Positions 53,326-61,287 of a stretch of 64,000 bases of DNA are shown one piece after another. Each line of letters starts with the position of its first letter. The first letter of the stretch is position 1. Position numbers and translations under genes: made by a program. The stretch is from contig NZ_JAGDFV010000004.1 of NCBI RefSeq assembly GCF_017497985.1, positions 1 to 64,000 of the forward strand, read 5' to 3'. The DNA comes from Meiothermus sp. CFH 77666 (GTDB lineage Bacteria; Deinococcota; Deinococci; Deinococcales; Thermaceae). The notes beneath the pieces were generated by a model that worked only from the letters and a program-made list of their open reading frames with translations, ran no database searches and had not been told where the DNA came from.

Positions 53326-54528
53326 CTACAAGTTGGGTTTCAAGCTCAGAATCTGCCCATTATCGGTGGAAATGTAAATAAAACCATCCGGCCCCACTGC
53401 AAGGTCGCGCAGGCGGCCATACTGGTTGTTGATGAGGATTTCTTCCCTGGCGATTTGTTCCCCCCGAAGCTCCAACCGATACAGCCGTCCGGTTTTGAGG
53501 GTCACGAAGAGCAAATTCCCTTTCCACTGCGGAAAGGCATTGCCCGAGTAAAAGATTAGATTGCTGGGGGCGATGGTGGGTTCGTTGCCACCTGCGTACT
53601 CGCGCACGGCAGGCTGGTAGCTCTCGCGTAGGTCTTCGCCAGTGCAGTTGAAAGTGATGTTGTCGGCAGCCACGGTCAGGATCGTGCCAAAAGGCTGGGT
53701 GCCGCTGCATCGGGGCCAGCCGTAGTTCTTGCCCCTTTTGATGATATTGAGTTCGTCGCGGGTGTTGGGGCCGTGCTCGGTAGACCACAAGAGTCCGGTA
53801 CCCGGCTGGAAGGCAAGCCCCTGGGGGTTGCGATGACCCAAAGTCCAGATGGCCCTGGCGGCTCCGCTGGTCTGGTTGTAAAACGGGTTGTCGGTTGGAA
53901 TGCTGCCATCGGGGTTGATGCGGAATATTTTCCCTGCCAGTAGTTTCAAGCTCTGAGCCTTGGCTGCAAAGCCGAACTCACCCGGAATATTCGAGGGTGC
54001 ATCGCCAGCGTCACCCATCGAAACATACAATTTGTTATCAGAACCCCACACCACCCGGCAGCCGTTGTGGTTCCACCAGCCCAGCATCTCATCGAGCAAG
54101 ACTTTTTCTTGGGTAAGGCGGCCTGCGGAGAGGACGAAGCTCGAGAGCCGGTTGCGGCGGTTATTGTCGCTCTGAAGGCCGTCCTTCCAGTAGGAGTAGC
54201 AGATATAGAGCTTGCTGTTGCGGGCAAAGCCAGGATCGAGCTCGAGGCCCATCACCCCGCCCTCGCCTTCGTCGCGCACGGCAGCCTCGCCCTCGTAAGT
54301 GGTGATTCTGCCGGTACGCAAATCCAGCGCACTTACCCCGATGGTAGCTCTGTCGCGTTGGGTAAAAAACAGGCGCCCGTCGGGAGCGAACTTCAGGCTC
54401 CAGGGCACCCCCAGGTTGCGGGCTACCTCCTCGACCCGAAAGTTGGGGTTGTTTTGTGGCAGAGCATAGCTGGAAAGCAGGAGTAGGAGCAGTGTTAACC
54501 AAGGCATAGCTCTTAGTGTAGAAGTCAT
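53326..54528 (-). CDS. PQQ-type aldose sugar dehydrogenase, copy 2
   Basis: The 400-residue exported protein (leader ...PWLTLLLLLLSSYALP) has VPWSLKFAPDGRLFFTQRD near the start, WNHNGCRVVWGSDNKLYVSM with the likely catalytic His, and TEHGPNTRDELNIIKRGKNY, then GWP. These are YliI-type aldose dehydrogenase signatures. The first ATG at 54528 or a second at 54507 could start it. It is about 45 bp upstream of copy 1 on the same strand and much more similar to copy 3. Confidence 0.85.
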   Translation of the reverse strand: MTSTLRAMPWLTLLLLLLSSYALPQNNPNFRVEEVARNLGVPWSLKFAPDGRLFFTQRDRATIGVSALDLRTGRITTYEGEAAVRDEGEGGVMGLELDPGFARNSKLYICYSYWKDGLQSDNNRRNRLSSFVLSAGRLTQEKVLLDEMLGWWNHNGCRVVWGSDNKLYVSMGDAGDAPSNIPGEFGFAAKAQSLKLLAGKIFRINPDGSIPTDNPFYNQTSGAARAIWTLGHRNPQGLAFQPGTGLLWSTEHGPNTRDELNIIKRGKNYGWPRCSGTQPFGTILTVAADNITFNCTGEDLRESYQPAVREYAGGNEPTIAPSNLIFYSGNAFPQWKGNLLFVTLKTGRLYRLELRGEQIAREEILINNQYGRLRDLAVGPDGFIYISTDNGQILSLKPNL

Positions 54529-54546
54529 CCATGAACGGCTTATGGA

Positions 54547-54577
54547 AAAAGCCCGTGTCCAGTGGGCACAGGCTTCA
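54547..54577 (-). terminator. Terminator between sugar dehydrogenase copies 3 and 2
   Basis: Minus strand AAGCCTGTGCCC-ACT-GGACACGGGCTT followed by TTTC, with 10 of 12 pairs. It lies 111 bp after the copy 3 stop, so copies 2 and 3 are probably separate transcripts. Confidence 0.65.
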
Positions 54578-54687
54578 GACGTTTTTGAGTTTACGCAAGG
54601 TTATGACTGCTTCACGGACACCGTTGAGGCCATCAGGGTTGGTCTTCCAGTCTCCGTCTAAACCTGGCTAACATAATCCAGGCTGGA

Positions 54688-55779
54688 TCATTTTTGCGGA
54701 ACCAGGCGCAAAATTCGCCCCGAATCTGTAGATAGGTATATCAAACCATCTGGCCCGGTGACGATATCGCGCAAGCGACCAAGACCAGGATGGGGGCCGC
54801 TGTTGGTATCAATCAAGATCTCCTCCTGTGCGACCGACTCTCCGTTCAAAACCAGTCGGTACAGCCGCCCGGTTCTGAGGGTGACAAAAAAGAGGTTGTT
54901 GCGCCAGGCGGTAAAGACGTTGCCGGTATAAAACATCATGTCGCTGGGTGCGATGGTGTCGCTGGCGGTGTAGTGCTTAATGGCAGGTTCGTAGTTGGTG
55001 ATGCCGGGGCAGGGGTCGGTGCCCATGCAGTTGGGCCAGCCGTAGTTCTTGCCCTTTTTGATGACATTGAGCTCATCCTTCTTGTCAGGCCCATGCTCGG
55101 TAGACCACAGGATACCAGTGCCCGGTTGGAAGGCCAGCCCCTGGGCGTTGCGGTGCCCTAGCGTCCAGACCGGACTACCTGGAAACGGGTTATCGGTGGG
55201 AATCGTGCCGTCGGGGTTGATGCGGAAAATTTTGCCGGCCAGCGCAGAGGGATCTTGTGCGGCGGGTTGATCCTGGGCATCCCCCATCGAGAAGTAGAGC
55301 TTGCCATCGGGGCCCCACACCACCCGGCAGCCGTTATGGGTGGAAGCGCCGCGCATGTTATCCAGCAAAATCAACTCGTTGGTTAGAGAATTGCCGGAAA
55401 TCTTGAAGCGCGAGAGCCGGTTGCGCGAACCGCCGTTGGAAATCGAATAGCAGATATAGACCTGATTGTTGCTGGCGAAGCTGGGGTCGAGTTCCATACC
55501 CAGAATGCCACCTTCGCCGTCGTCTCGAACCGCCGAGGTGCCGTTGTAGTGGGTTATGGCGCCGGTGCTTATATTCAGGGCGCTTACACGAATTTGGCTC
55601 AGATCGCGATTGGTATAGAGCAGCCGACCATCGGGCGCAAAGTGGATACTCCAGGGCACACCGCCCAGACCACTCTTAACTTCTTCTACCCGAAAGCTGA
55701 TGAAGCCGGGAGGGGGATCGGTTTGTTGACAACCAATCAGGCCGAGGGTTAGCAACGCAAAAATGGAAAGTGGTCTCAT
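54688..55779 (-). CDS. PQQ-type aldose sugar dehydrogenase lipoprotein, copy 3
   Basis: The 363-residue protein has a lipobox (LGLIGC, Cys17), so unlike copy 1 it is lipid-anchored. The propeller shows VPWSIHFAPDGRLLYTNRD, STHNGCRVVWGPDGKLYFSM with the putative catalytic His, and TEHGPDKKDELNVIKKGKNY, then GWP. The segment between them is shorter than in copy 2. The family link is clear; the sugar and whether PQQ is made by this organism are unknown. Confidence 0.86.
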   Translation of the reverse strand: MRPLSIFALLTLGLIGCQQTDPPPGFISFRVEEVKSGLGGVPWSIHFAPDGRLLYTNRDLSQIRVSALNISTGAITHYNGTSAVRDDGEGGILGMELDPSFASNNQVYICYSISNGGSRNRLSRFKISGNSLTNELILLDNMRGASTHNGCRVVWGPDGKLYFSMGDAQDQPAAQDPSALAGKIFRINPDGTIPTDNPFPGSPVWTLGHRNAQGLAFQPGTGILWSTEHGPDKKDELNVIKKGKNYGWPNCMGTDPCPGITNYEPAIKHYTASDTIAPSDMMFYTGNVFTAWRNNLFFVTLRTGRLYRLVLNGESVAQEEILIDTNSGPHPGLGRLRDIVTGPDGLIYLSTDSGRILRLVPQK

Positions 55780-55892
55780 GGACTCTCCTGGATAGGGTTT
55801 GACTACGAGCCATCGAACAAACTCTTGAGTTAAAACCTATGTCGAACTCCTGAGTGCTTTCTGAAATAGCGTTCAACAGTTCAAAACTGAAA

Positions 55893-56058
55893 CAGGCTTT
55901 TTCGTATTCCCTTACCCTCTCCCCACGGTGGGAGAGGGTGGCAACAGTGCACGTTTGTTGGATTCCCCTTTTGATGGTCTGGAACTTTACCGACGGCAAC
56001 CCCGTGTCGTCGGGTGAGGGGCTCTGCCCAAGACATCTAGCTGGATGATAAAAGCCTG
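55893..56058. mobile_element. MITE copy C (166 bp), upstream of the 5'-nucleotidase
   Basis: The ends are CAGGCTTTTTCGT (55893-55905) and ATGATAAAAGCCTG (56045-56058), inverted repeats of each other and matching copy A in opposite orientation. Interior motifs GTGTCGTCGGGTGAGGGG and ACCCTCTCCC-ACGGTGGGAGAGGGT correspond to copy A and B. Size agrees with copy A within one base. The flanks AAACTGAAA and AAACTGGAC match at 7 of 9, perhaps a decayed target duplication. Outside it the gap has no gene. Confidence 0.7.
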
Positions 56059-56132
56059 AAACTGGACTTGCCTGATGGATGTTTGACCGTGAGCAGTTTA
56101 GAATGACGCGGAAGTACAGTAGAGGAGGAATC

Positions 56133-57803
56133 ATGCGCCGTAGAGACGTACTAAAAGCAGGTTTGGTTGGCGGAGCAGCCCTGGCGGGTCTGACCAAGGC
56201 CCAGAGTGGTGGCAACTTCACCATGACCATCGTCCACATCAACGATACCCACGCCCGGCTCGAGCCGACCGGCGGCCTGACCTTAGGGGGCCAGCAGAAC
56301 CAGCGCCTTGGGGGCTTTGCTCGAGTAATCTCCCTGTTCGACCGGCTGCGGGGCACCGCTATCAACCCTCTGTTCTTGCACGCGGGAGATGTGTTCCAGG
56401 GCACTTTGTACTTCAACCAGTACCAGGGGCTGGCTGACCGCTACTTTATGCACCGCATGGGTATTCGGGCCATGGCTCCCGGCAACCACGAGTACAACCT
56501 AGGGCCGGATGGCTTGGCGAACTTTTTGAACGGGGCGCGCTTTCCGGTGGTCTCGGCCAACACCGATGTCTCGAGGGAACCCAAGCTGGCGGGGCGCATC
56601 AAGCCCTATGCGGTGGTGAGCGTGGGAGGTCAGCAGGTGGGCATCATTGGCCTCACCACCCCCGAGACCTCCATCCTCTCGAGCCCTGGCCCCAATGTGC
56701 GCTTTACCGATCCGGTGGCCGCCACGCAACAGGCGGTAGTGGAGTTGCTGGCTCGTGGCGTGAAGAATATCGTGGTGCTGTCGCACCTGGGCTACCAGGA
56801 AGACCAGCAACTTGCTCGCCGGGTGACGGGCGTGCAGGTAATTGTGGGCGGCCACAGCCACACCCTCCTGGGCCAGACCCCTTTTCCGGAGCTGCGCCCA
56901 GGCGGGGCCTACCCCACCATTGTCAAGAACCCTGAGAACAAGGATGTGCTGGTGGTACAGGCCTGGGAGTGGGCCAAGGTAGTGGGCCGTTTGCAGGTCA
57001 CCTTTAACGCCCAGGGTGAACTGGTGGCGTACCAGGGCCAGGTGATCCCGATGACCGCTAACCTGCCCGAGGATCGCTTCGCGCTGGACGCCATTACGGC
57101 CTATGGTCTGCCCATTGCCGCGCTGCGGGCGCAGGTGGTTTCCAGGGCGGCGGTGGCCCTCAACGGCGAACGCAACGATGTGCGCCGCCGCGAGACCAAC
57201 CTGGCCAACCTGATTGCCGACGCCATGCTCTGGAAGACCCGCCAGGCTGGGGCTACCATCGCGCTGCAAAACGGCGGGGGCATCCGGGCCAGCATCCCGG
57301 CAGGGAACATCACCGTGGGGCAGGTCAACGAGGTACTGCCCTTTGGAAATACCCTGACGGTGCTCGAGCTAAAGGGCAGCGAGATTCTGGCGGCTCTGGA
57401 AAATGGGGTTTCCCAGTGGGAGCAGATTGCAGGACGCTTCCTGTCGGGTGTGGCCGGTATCCGCTACACCTTCGACCTGAGTCGCCCGGCGGGTAGCCGC
57501 GTGACCCAGGTTCAGGTTCAGACCCAGACCGGCTTCCAACCGCTTGACCCCAACGCCACCTACCGTGTTGTGACCAACAGCTTTACCGCCGCAGGCGGCG
57601 ACGGCTTTACCTCCTTCCGCGACGCCAGAGGCTTCCGGGTAGACACCGGCTTCAGCGATGCCGAGGTGTTGATCGAGTACCTGCGCACCCAGCCCTCCTG
57701 GGAGCCCCGCCTGGAGAACCGCATCACCATCCTCAACGAACCCAGGGGCCAGCGCTGGGAGGGGCCGTTCTACGTGGATAGCTTCCTCCGGGTAGGGGTC
57801 TAG
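56133..57803 (+). CDS. Exported 5'-nucleotidase / UshA-like metallophosphoesterase
   Basis: The ATG at 56133 (MRRRDVLKAGLVGGAALAGL) follows GAGGAGGAATC and encodes a twin-arginine leader. The 556-residue protein has a calcineurin-like N-domain: IVHINDTHARLEP, HAGDVFQGT, GNHEYN and GGHSHT, all metal ligands. The C-domain has NGGGIRASIPAG with VGQVNEVLPFGNTL and the nucleotide-binding AAGGDGFTSF. It probably hydrolyses nucleotides or UDP-sugars outside the cytoplasm to recover nucleosides and phosphate. It is a single gene followed by a hairpin. Confidence 0.92.
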   Translation: MRRRDVLKAGLVGGAALAGLTKAQSGGNFTMTIVHINDTHARLEPTGGLTLGGQQNQRLGGFARVISLFDRLRGTAINPLFLHAGDVFQGTLYFNQYQGLADRYFMHRMGIRAMAPGNHEYNLGPDGLANFLNGARFPVVSANTDVSREPKLAGRIKPYAVVSVGGQQVGIIGLTTPETSILSSPGPNVRFTDPVAATQQAVVELLARGVKNIVVLSHLGYQEDQQLARRVTGVQVIVGGHSHTLLGQTPFPELRPGGAYPTIVKNPENKDVLVVQAWEWAKVVGRLQVTFNAQGELVAYQGQVIPMTANLPEDRFALDAITAYGLPIAALRAQVVSRAAVALNGERNDVRRRETNLANLIADAMLWKTRQAGATIALQNGGGIRASIPAGNITVGQVNEVLPFGNTLTVLELKGSEILAALENGVSQWEQIAGRFLSGVAGIRYTFDLSRPAGSRVTQVQVQTQTGFQPLDPNATYRVVTNSFTAAGGDGFTSFRDARGFRVDTGFSDAEVLIEYLRTQPSWEPRLENRITILNEPRGQRWEGPFYVDSFLRVGV

Positions 57804-57846
57804 GCCACGAAGATAGCTCGACCTGAGCCAGCAAAACCTCCTTCCG

Positions 57847-57877
57847 CCCTCCCCCTGTACGGAGGGGGAGGGGTTTC
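57847..57877 (+). terminator. Terminator after the 5'-nucleotidase gene
   Basis: CCCTCCCCC-TGTACGGA-GGGGGAGGG has a perfect 9-bp GC stem followed by GTTTC. The T-run is short. Confidence 0.7.
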
Positions 57878-57879
57878 TA

Positions 57880-58371
57880 GTGGTCTGGTAATCAATATTC
57901 CAGCATGATAACCCTACGAGACAAGCACCACCAGGATTCACCTGAGCGCCGGGGAACGTGGGCATTTGGAGCAGATGGTCAAGAAGATGGAGTGCGGGGC
58001 ACGGAAGTACAAACGGGCCAGAACTCTGCTGCTCCTGGATCGAAGCCAGGGGGAACAGCGCAGTGGAAGGGAAGTGGCGAGGCTGATGGACTTGCGGCCC
58101 GGTACCGTGAGCCAGATCGCCCGGCGCTACGTCTCGGGGGGTTGGAGGAGGCCTTGGAAGACAGACCCTGCTAGGGCAGACTGCCCAAGATCACGGGTGA
58201 ATGGAAGCGCATCTGATCGCCCTGGCCTGCCAGAGACCCGGGCAGGGCACAGGCCAGGCCCGGTGGACACTGCGGCTGCTGGCGGACAAGCTGGTGGAGC
58301 TGGGACAGGGCTTTTTATTGCCGGATGGCTCAAAAAATGTAAGAGCGCTCTAAACTAAGTTACCAGACCAC
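57880..58371 (+). mobile_element. Deleted IS630 element with both ends (MITE-like)
   Basis: The 492-bp remnant starts GTGGTCTGGTAA and ends TTACCAGACCAC, perfect 12-bp inverted repeats, and is flanked by TA on both sides (57878-57879, 58372-58373). Inside is the N-terminal helix-turn-helix half of an IS630 transposase, read as IHLSAGERGHLEQMVKKM and SGREVARLMDLRPGTVSQIA. It is followed by frameshifted pieces; the DDE half is missing. The element could be moved only by a transposase made elsewhere. Nearly the same left end occurs at 203-232. Confidence 0.8.
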
Positions 58372-58398
58372 TATTTTGGAAGAAAAAAACTTTCGATA

Positions 58399-59031
58399 TC
58401 AGAATCTCAAATCAATATCAAAAGTCGCTTGGGCTTTTCGTTTAGCCTTCAACGCCCCCTCCAGAACTGTGAGGGCAATGCCCACCATTAAGTACACATC
58501 CCCCAGGCTTATCACATTGGTATAGCCCAGAATTCGTACCGGAATCACGTCGGCCAGAAACCACAGCCGGGAAGACTCGCTTATCAGGGTATGAACGGCG
58601 TCGTACTGCTGCTGGAGTTTGGGAATGAAGGACTCCATGCCCACCTTGTATAGCGCCTCGGCGCTCACCGGCATGTGCCCTTTGTTGGCGAAAATCACCA
58701 GCGCATTGCAGGCCAAGCCCAGCCCCACAAACCACAGCCCGCGCAGGTGGGCATTGGCCCACAACCCGTACCCCACCAGCAAAAGCACCAGTGTTTTGGC
58801 AGTGGGGCCTGCTATTTCGGGGGCAATCAGGCCGCGTGAGGTTGCAAAGGCCAGCCCGCCTTCTAGCAGCGCGGCTCCTACAAAAGCCCAGGCGGCCCTC
58901 AGCTCGATGTGGGCAAGGTCACGGAAGCTGGCCCGGAACGCGAGGGCGAGGACAATGCCGACAAGTGCGCTGGCGAGGTATAGCGTCGTAAGAATTCCTC
59001 CCGGTCTTTCCAGATGGGATCCTCGAGCCAC
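58399..59031 (-). CDS. DUF5317-like membrane protein
   Basis: The 210-residue protein has about five to six membrane segments and the stretch LACNALVIFANKGHMPVSAE that I associate with DUF5317. The GTG at 59031 gives a 133-bp overlap with the upstream HD-GYP gene. GGGAGG at about 59000 suggests a start nearer 58990, but no ATG, GTG or TTG fits there. It is on the same strand directly downstream of the HD-GYP gene, so they are probably co-transcribed. Function is unknown. Confidence 0.7.
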   Translation of the reverse strand: MARGSHLERPGGILTTLYLASALVGIVLALAFRASFRDLAHIELRAAWAFVGAALLEGGLAFATSRGLIAPEIAGPTAKTLVLLLVGYGLWANAHLRGLWFVGLGLACNALVIFANKGHMPVSAEALYKVGMESFIPKLQQQYDAVHTLISESSRLWFLADVIPVRILGYTNVISLGDVYLMVGIALTVLEGALKAKRKAQATFDIDLRF

Positions 59032-60302
59032 AGCTCCTCGAAGAGCTTCACCACCTGCGGGTCGAACTGCCGCCCCGCAAGCATGATTATCTCATTCAGG
59101 GCTTCCTGGGGAGATTTGGCGGGGGAATAGGCCCGGCCCGCAGTCATGGCCTCGTAGGCATCGGCCAGCGCAACGATACGCGCCCATAGCGGTATTTTGT
59201 CGCCTTTGAGCCTGCTAGGATAGCCGGTTCCGTCCCAGCGCTCGTGATGGTGCACAATCACCCCTTGTACGTCCTTGGACAGCCGCTGTTTCATGGGGTG
59301 CAACACCTCCAGGCCCTTGCCTGTATGGCTCTTGATGAGTTCAAACTCATCGTCGGTCAGCTTGCTGGGCTTGAGCAGAACCGAGTCGGGGATGGCCACC
59401 TTGCCTATATCGTGAATACGCGCTGCGTAGGTGATGCGCTTGACATCCTGTTCGTCGAACCCCATCCTTTTGGCAATGCTCTCCGAAATAGCCGCCACCC
59501 GCTCGGAGTGCAGCCGGGTAAAGGGGTCTTTGGCGTCCAGCGCCGCCACCAGTACCTCGATGGTCTCGTCGAAGGACTCCTCCAGCTTTACCTTCTCGTC
59601 CCAGTAATAGCGCGAAAAGTAGAGCAGCAACATCATGAACAGCACCGTAAACCCGCCCCACCCCCCAATAAGCGGAGTCTGATACGCCTTGGCCAGCAAC
59701 AACCCCACCGGTGCCTGAACCAGATAGCTAACCCAGAGCCAGCTATAGTTTTCAGACCAGATTTTGCGAATGCTGGCCCCACTAGCAAGGTGGATCACAT
59801 ATGTTACTGAAAACACATTAACCACAAAATATGTGATAGATGCCGCTACAATAGCCACAAAATCAAGTAAAACATGGTTCATACCACCAGTGAGACTGTT
59901 CGTTTGGAAAAACCACCAGGTCAAAGCTGCAAAACTTGTTGACAACGCGGACTGCGTCCGATTGAACAAATCCTTATACCACGGGTAAGAGGGTTTCCCT
60001 GCTTCCTTGTCAAAGTTAAAGAGGAATAGCAGCAAAGGTGCGAGCCAGGTAGGAAAAATCGTTACGCAAGCCAGGGCGACGATAAATGTATGGGACATTG
60101 CCGCATTGAAAGGTAGATTAATAGCCGTTCTTTTGGCAATGAATACGAGCGCTGCCCAGAATAGTATGTCGTGTACATTGAAATCGTATTTGTTTATGTT
60201 AGAAATATACGGAAGATAGAATTGCAAGAATAGATACACTAGCAGCAAGCCGAGAATGAACACGAGGACATTTTTAGGGGGAAGACTGAGGCCAGACTGC
60301 AC
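58899..60302 (-). CDS. Membrane HD-GYP cyclic-di-GMP phosphodiesterase
   Basis: The 467-residue protein has seven or eight membrane helices in residues 1-235 forming a sensor-like module. A coiled linker and an HD-GYP domain follow (about 245-425) with HD at 298-299, HHHERWDGTGYP at 351-362 and RIVALADAYEAMTAGRAY. HD-GYP enzymes hydrolyse c-di-GMP. The last 25 residues (YTSPAHLSALSSPSRSGPAS...) are low-complexity and overlap the next gene. It begins with GTG and has no clear ribosome site. An exported-peptide gene ends 76 bp upstream. Confidence 0.87.
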   Translation of the reverse strand: MQSGLSLPPKNVLVFILGLLLVYLFLQFYLPYISNINKYDFNVHDILFWAALVFIAKRTAINLPFNAAMSHTFIVALACVTIFPTWLAPLLLFLFNFDKEAGKPSYPWYKDLFNRTQSALSTSFAALTWWFFQTNSLTGGMNHVLLDFVAIVAASITYFVVNVFSVTYVIHLASGASIRKIWSENYSWLWVSYLVQAPVGLLLAKAYQTPLIGGWGGFTVLFMMLLLYFSRYYWDEKVKLEESFDETIEVLVAALDAKDPFTRLHSERVAAISESIAKRMGFDEQDVKRITYAARIHDIGKVAIPDSVLLKPSKLTDDEFELIKSHTGKGLEVLHPMKQRLSKDVQGVIVHHHERWDGTGYPSRLKGDKIPLWARIVALADAYEAMTAGRAYSPAKSPQEALNEIIMLAGRQFDPQVVKLFEELWLEDPIWKDREEFLRRYTSPAHLSALSSPSRSGPASVTLPTSS

Positions 60303-60333
60303 AACTGAGAGTTTATGCCATCAGATAAATACA

Positions 60334-60356
60334 GCGGGTGCAGATTTCACACCCGC
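60334..60356. terminator. Hairpin between the peptide gene and the HD-GYP gene
   Basis: GCGGGTG-CAGATTTCA-CACCCGC is a perfect 7-bp stem-loop, 22 bp after the peptide stop. There is no strong U-run in the minus direction, so partial read-through into the HD-GYP gene is plausible. Confidence 0.5.
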
Positions 60357-60378
60357 ACCCGCAAAAGCGTTACGTAAT

Positions 60379-60468
60379 TTATCGCCAGGAAGTTTCAGCG
60401 CCAGCAGCCACAGCCAGGGCAACAAGGGCGGCGACCAGGGTCATGATTTTGAAGGCGATCTTTTTCAT
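60379..60468 (-). CDS. 29-residue exported-peptide candidate
   Basis: An ATG preceded by AAGGAGGAAAAC opens a 29-codon frame: MKKIAFKIMTLVAALVALAV, then AAGAETSWR. It looks like a complete signal peptide: lysines, a hydrophobic core and an AGA cleavage site, followed by only about five residues (ETSWR). Such a gene would release a short secreted peptide or yield a small membrane peptide. It lies 76 bp upstream of the membrane HD-GYP gene on the same strand and has its own promoter with an operator-like palindrome. Coding is inferred from the ribosome site and composition. Confidence 0.65.
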   Translation of the reverse strand: MKKIAFKIMTLVAALVALAVAAGAETSWR

Positions 60469-60530
60469 GTTTTCCTCCTTCTGAACGGCTTGGAAGCGCT
60501 TTTATTTGTTTACTTCCAACCTTGGGGGAA

Positions 60531-60572
60531 ACAATACGACAAGACTTCCCGTAAGGTCAAGACATACGGGAA
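60531..60572 (-). promoter_or_regulatory. Promoter and palindromic operator of the peptide gene
   Basis: Minus strand TTGACC (60555-60560), 18-bp spacer, TATTGT (60531-60536). The inverted repeat TTCCCGTA-N11-TACGGGAA (60546-60572) has perfect 8-bp arms, and the -35 lies in its centre, so a dimeric regulator here would control polymerase access. A second repeat CTTGAT-N9-ATCAAG (60581-60601) lies just upstream. The rest of the gap up to 60747 shows no gene. Confidence 0.6.
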
Positions 60573-60747
60573 TATCTGCACTTGATTTAGAATGTATCAA
60601 GATTACAATATGCCTAATTTTGCAGCGCCTACCGAAGTAGACGTTTTTAGGGTAAAGGTTCTCCATAGCATGGGTGGTGATTTTTTCACCAAAAAATGGG
60701 CGTAAGCGTTACGTGCCGGAAGGGGAAGCCAGGGTTCAGGCGGATAC

Positions 60748-60773
60748 AAAAAAAGCCGCCCTGGGGCGGCTTT
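60748..60773 (-). terminator. Terminator of the 115-residue protein gene
   Basis: Minus strand AAAGCCGCCC-CA-GGGCGGCTTT followed by TTTT, 18 bp after the stop. Confidence 0.92.
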
Positions 60774-60791
60774 GTGGGGGGTAAGGGCCCT

Positions 60792-61139
60792 TCAGGACAG
60801 AGCCACCTCGATGGTGGCTTGGTCGAGGGTGAGCTCGAGGCGGTGGGCGGTCAAGTCATTCACCACCATACGAAAACCTGTGTTGGGAGCAACTTCTTCA
60901 ATCTGGAGCGGGGTGCCTTCGGGGCTGATCAGCGCAACTTTGGCCGAACAGGATGCTCCACCCTCATGCAATAGCTGGCCCAGCAAGAGGCCCTGCTTGC
61001 CGTCGTGCTTGTAGCTAAGGTCGAGGTAGTAGTCTCTGGCCTGGAATAGTTTGGTCCAGCCAGAGCCGTGTGAGGTAGAGCGAAGCGCTGGGCGGGTGAC
61101 TCCATCCGATGCCATAATGAGAACGGCTTGTTCCTTCAT
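60792..61139 (-). CDS. Unrecognised small beta-rich protein
   Basis: The 115-residue protein starts MKEQAVLIMASDGVTRPALR after AGGG. It has no signal peptide or membrane segment. The C-terminal half looks beta-rich (KQGLLLGQLLHEGGASCSAK, GTPLQIEEVAPNTGFRMVVN), reminiscent of regulatory-like Ig/carboxypeptidase-regulatory folds, but I cannot name the family. It is divergent from the helix-turn-helix gene at 61288 across about 150 bp; the pairing could be functional. A clean terminator follows. Confidence 0.7.
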   Translation of the reverse strand: MKEQAVLIMASDGVTRPALRSTSHGSGWTKLFQARDYYLDLSYKHDGKQGLLLGQLLHEGGASCSAKVALISPEGTPLQIEEVAPNTGFRMVVNDLTAHRLELTLDQATIEVALS

Positions 61140-61253
61140 CTTACCCTGCCTTTCAATGCCTTGCGAACGATGATCTTCTGCCCCTGGGTGTTATCTGTGC
61201 CGTAATCCGATGAAGTAGTGGATTGAAACAGGTTAGCCACACCTTTGAATGAT

Positions 61254-61259
61254 TATAAT
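61254..61259 (+). promoter_or_regulatory. -10 box of the double-HTH gene
   Basis: TATAAT lies 29 bp before the ATG at 61288; no good -35 is present at normal spacing. Just downstream AGAAGC-GGAGT-GCTTCT (61264-61280) could hold the GGAG ribosome site in a hairpin loop. Confidence 0.4.
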
Positions 61260-61287
61260 CTAAAGAAGCGGAGTGCTTCTAGCGATT

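Noticed and set aside
55676-56416. Minus-strand 246-codon frame over the 5'-nucleotidase start
   Set aside because: Shadow frame that includes MITE DNA; the plus-strand gene has Tat leader and all motifs.
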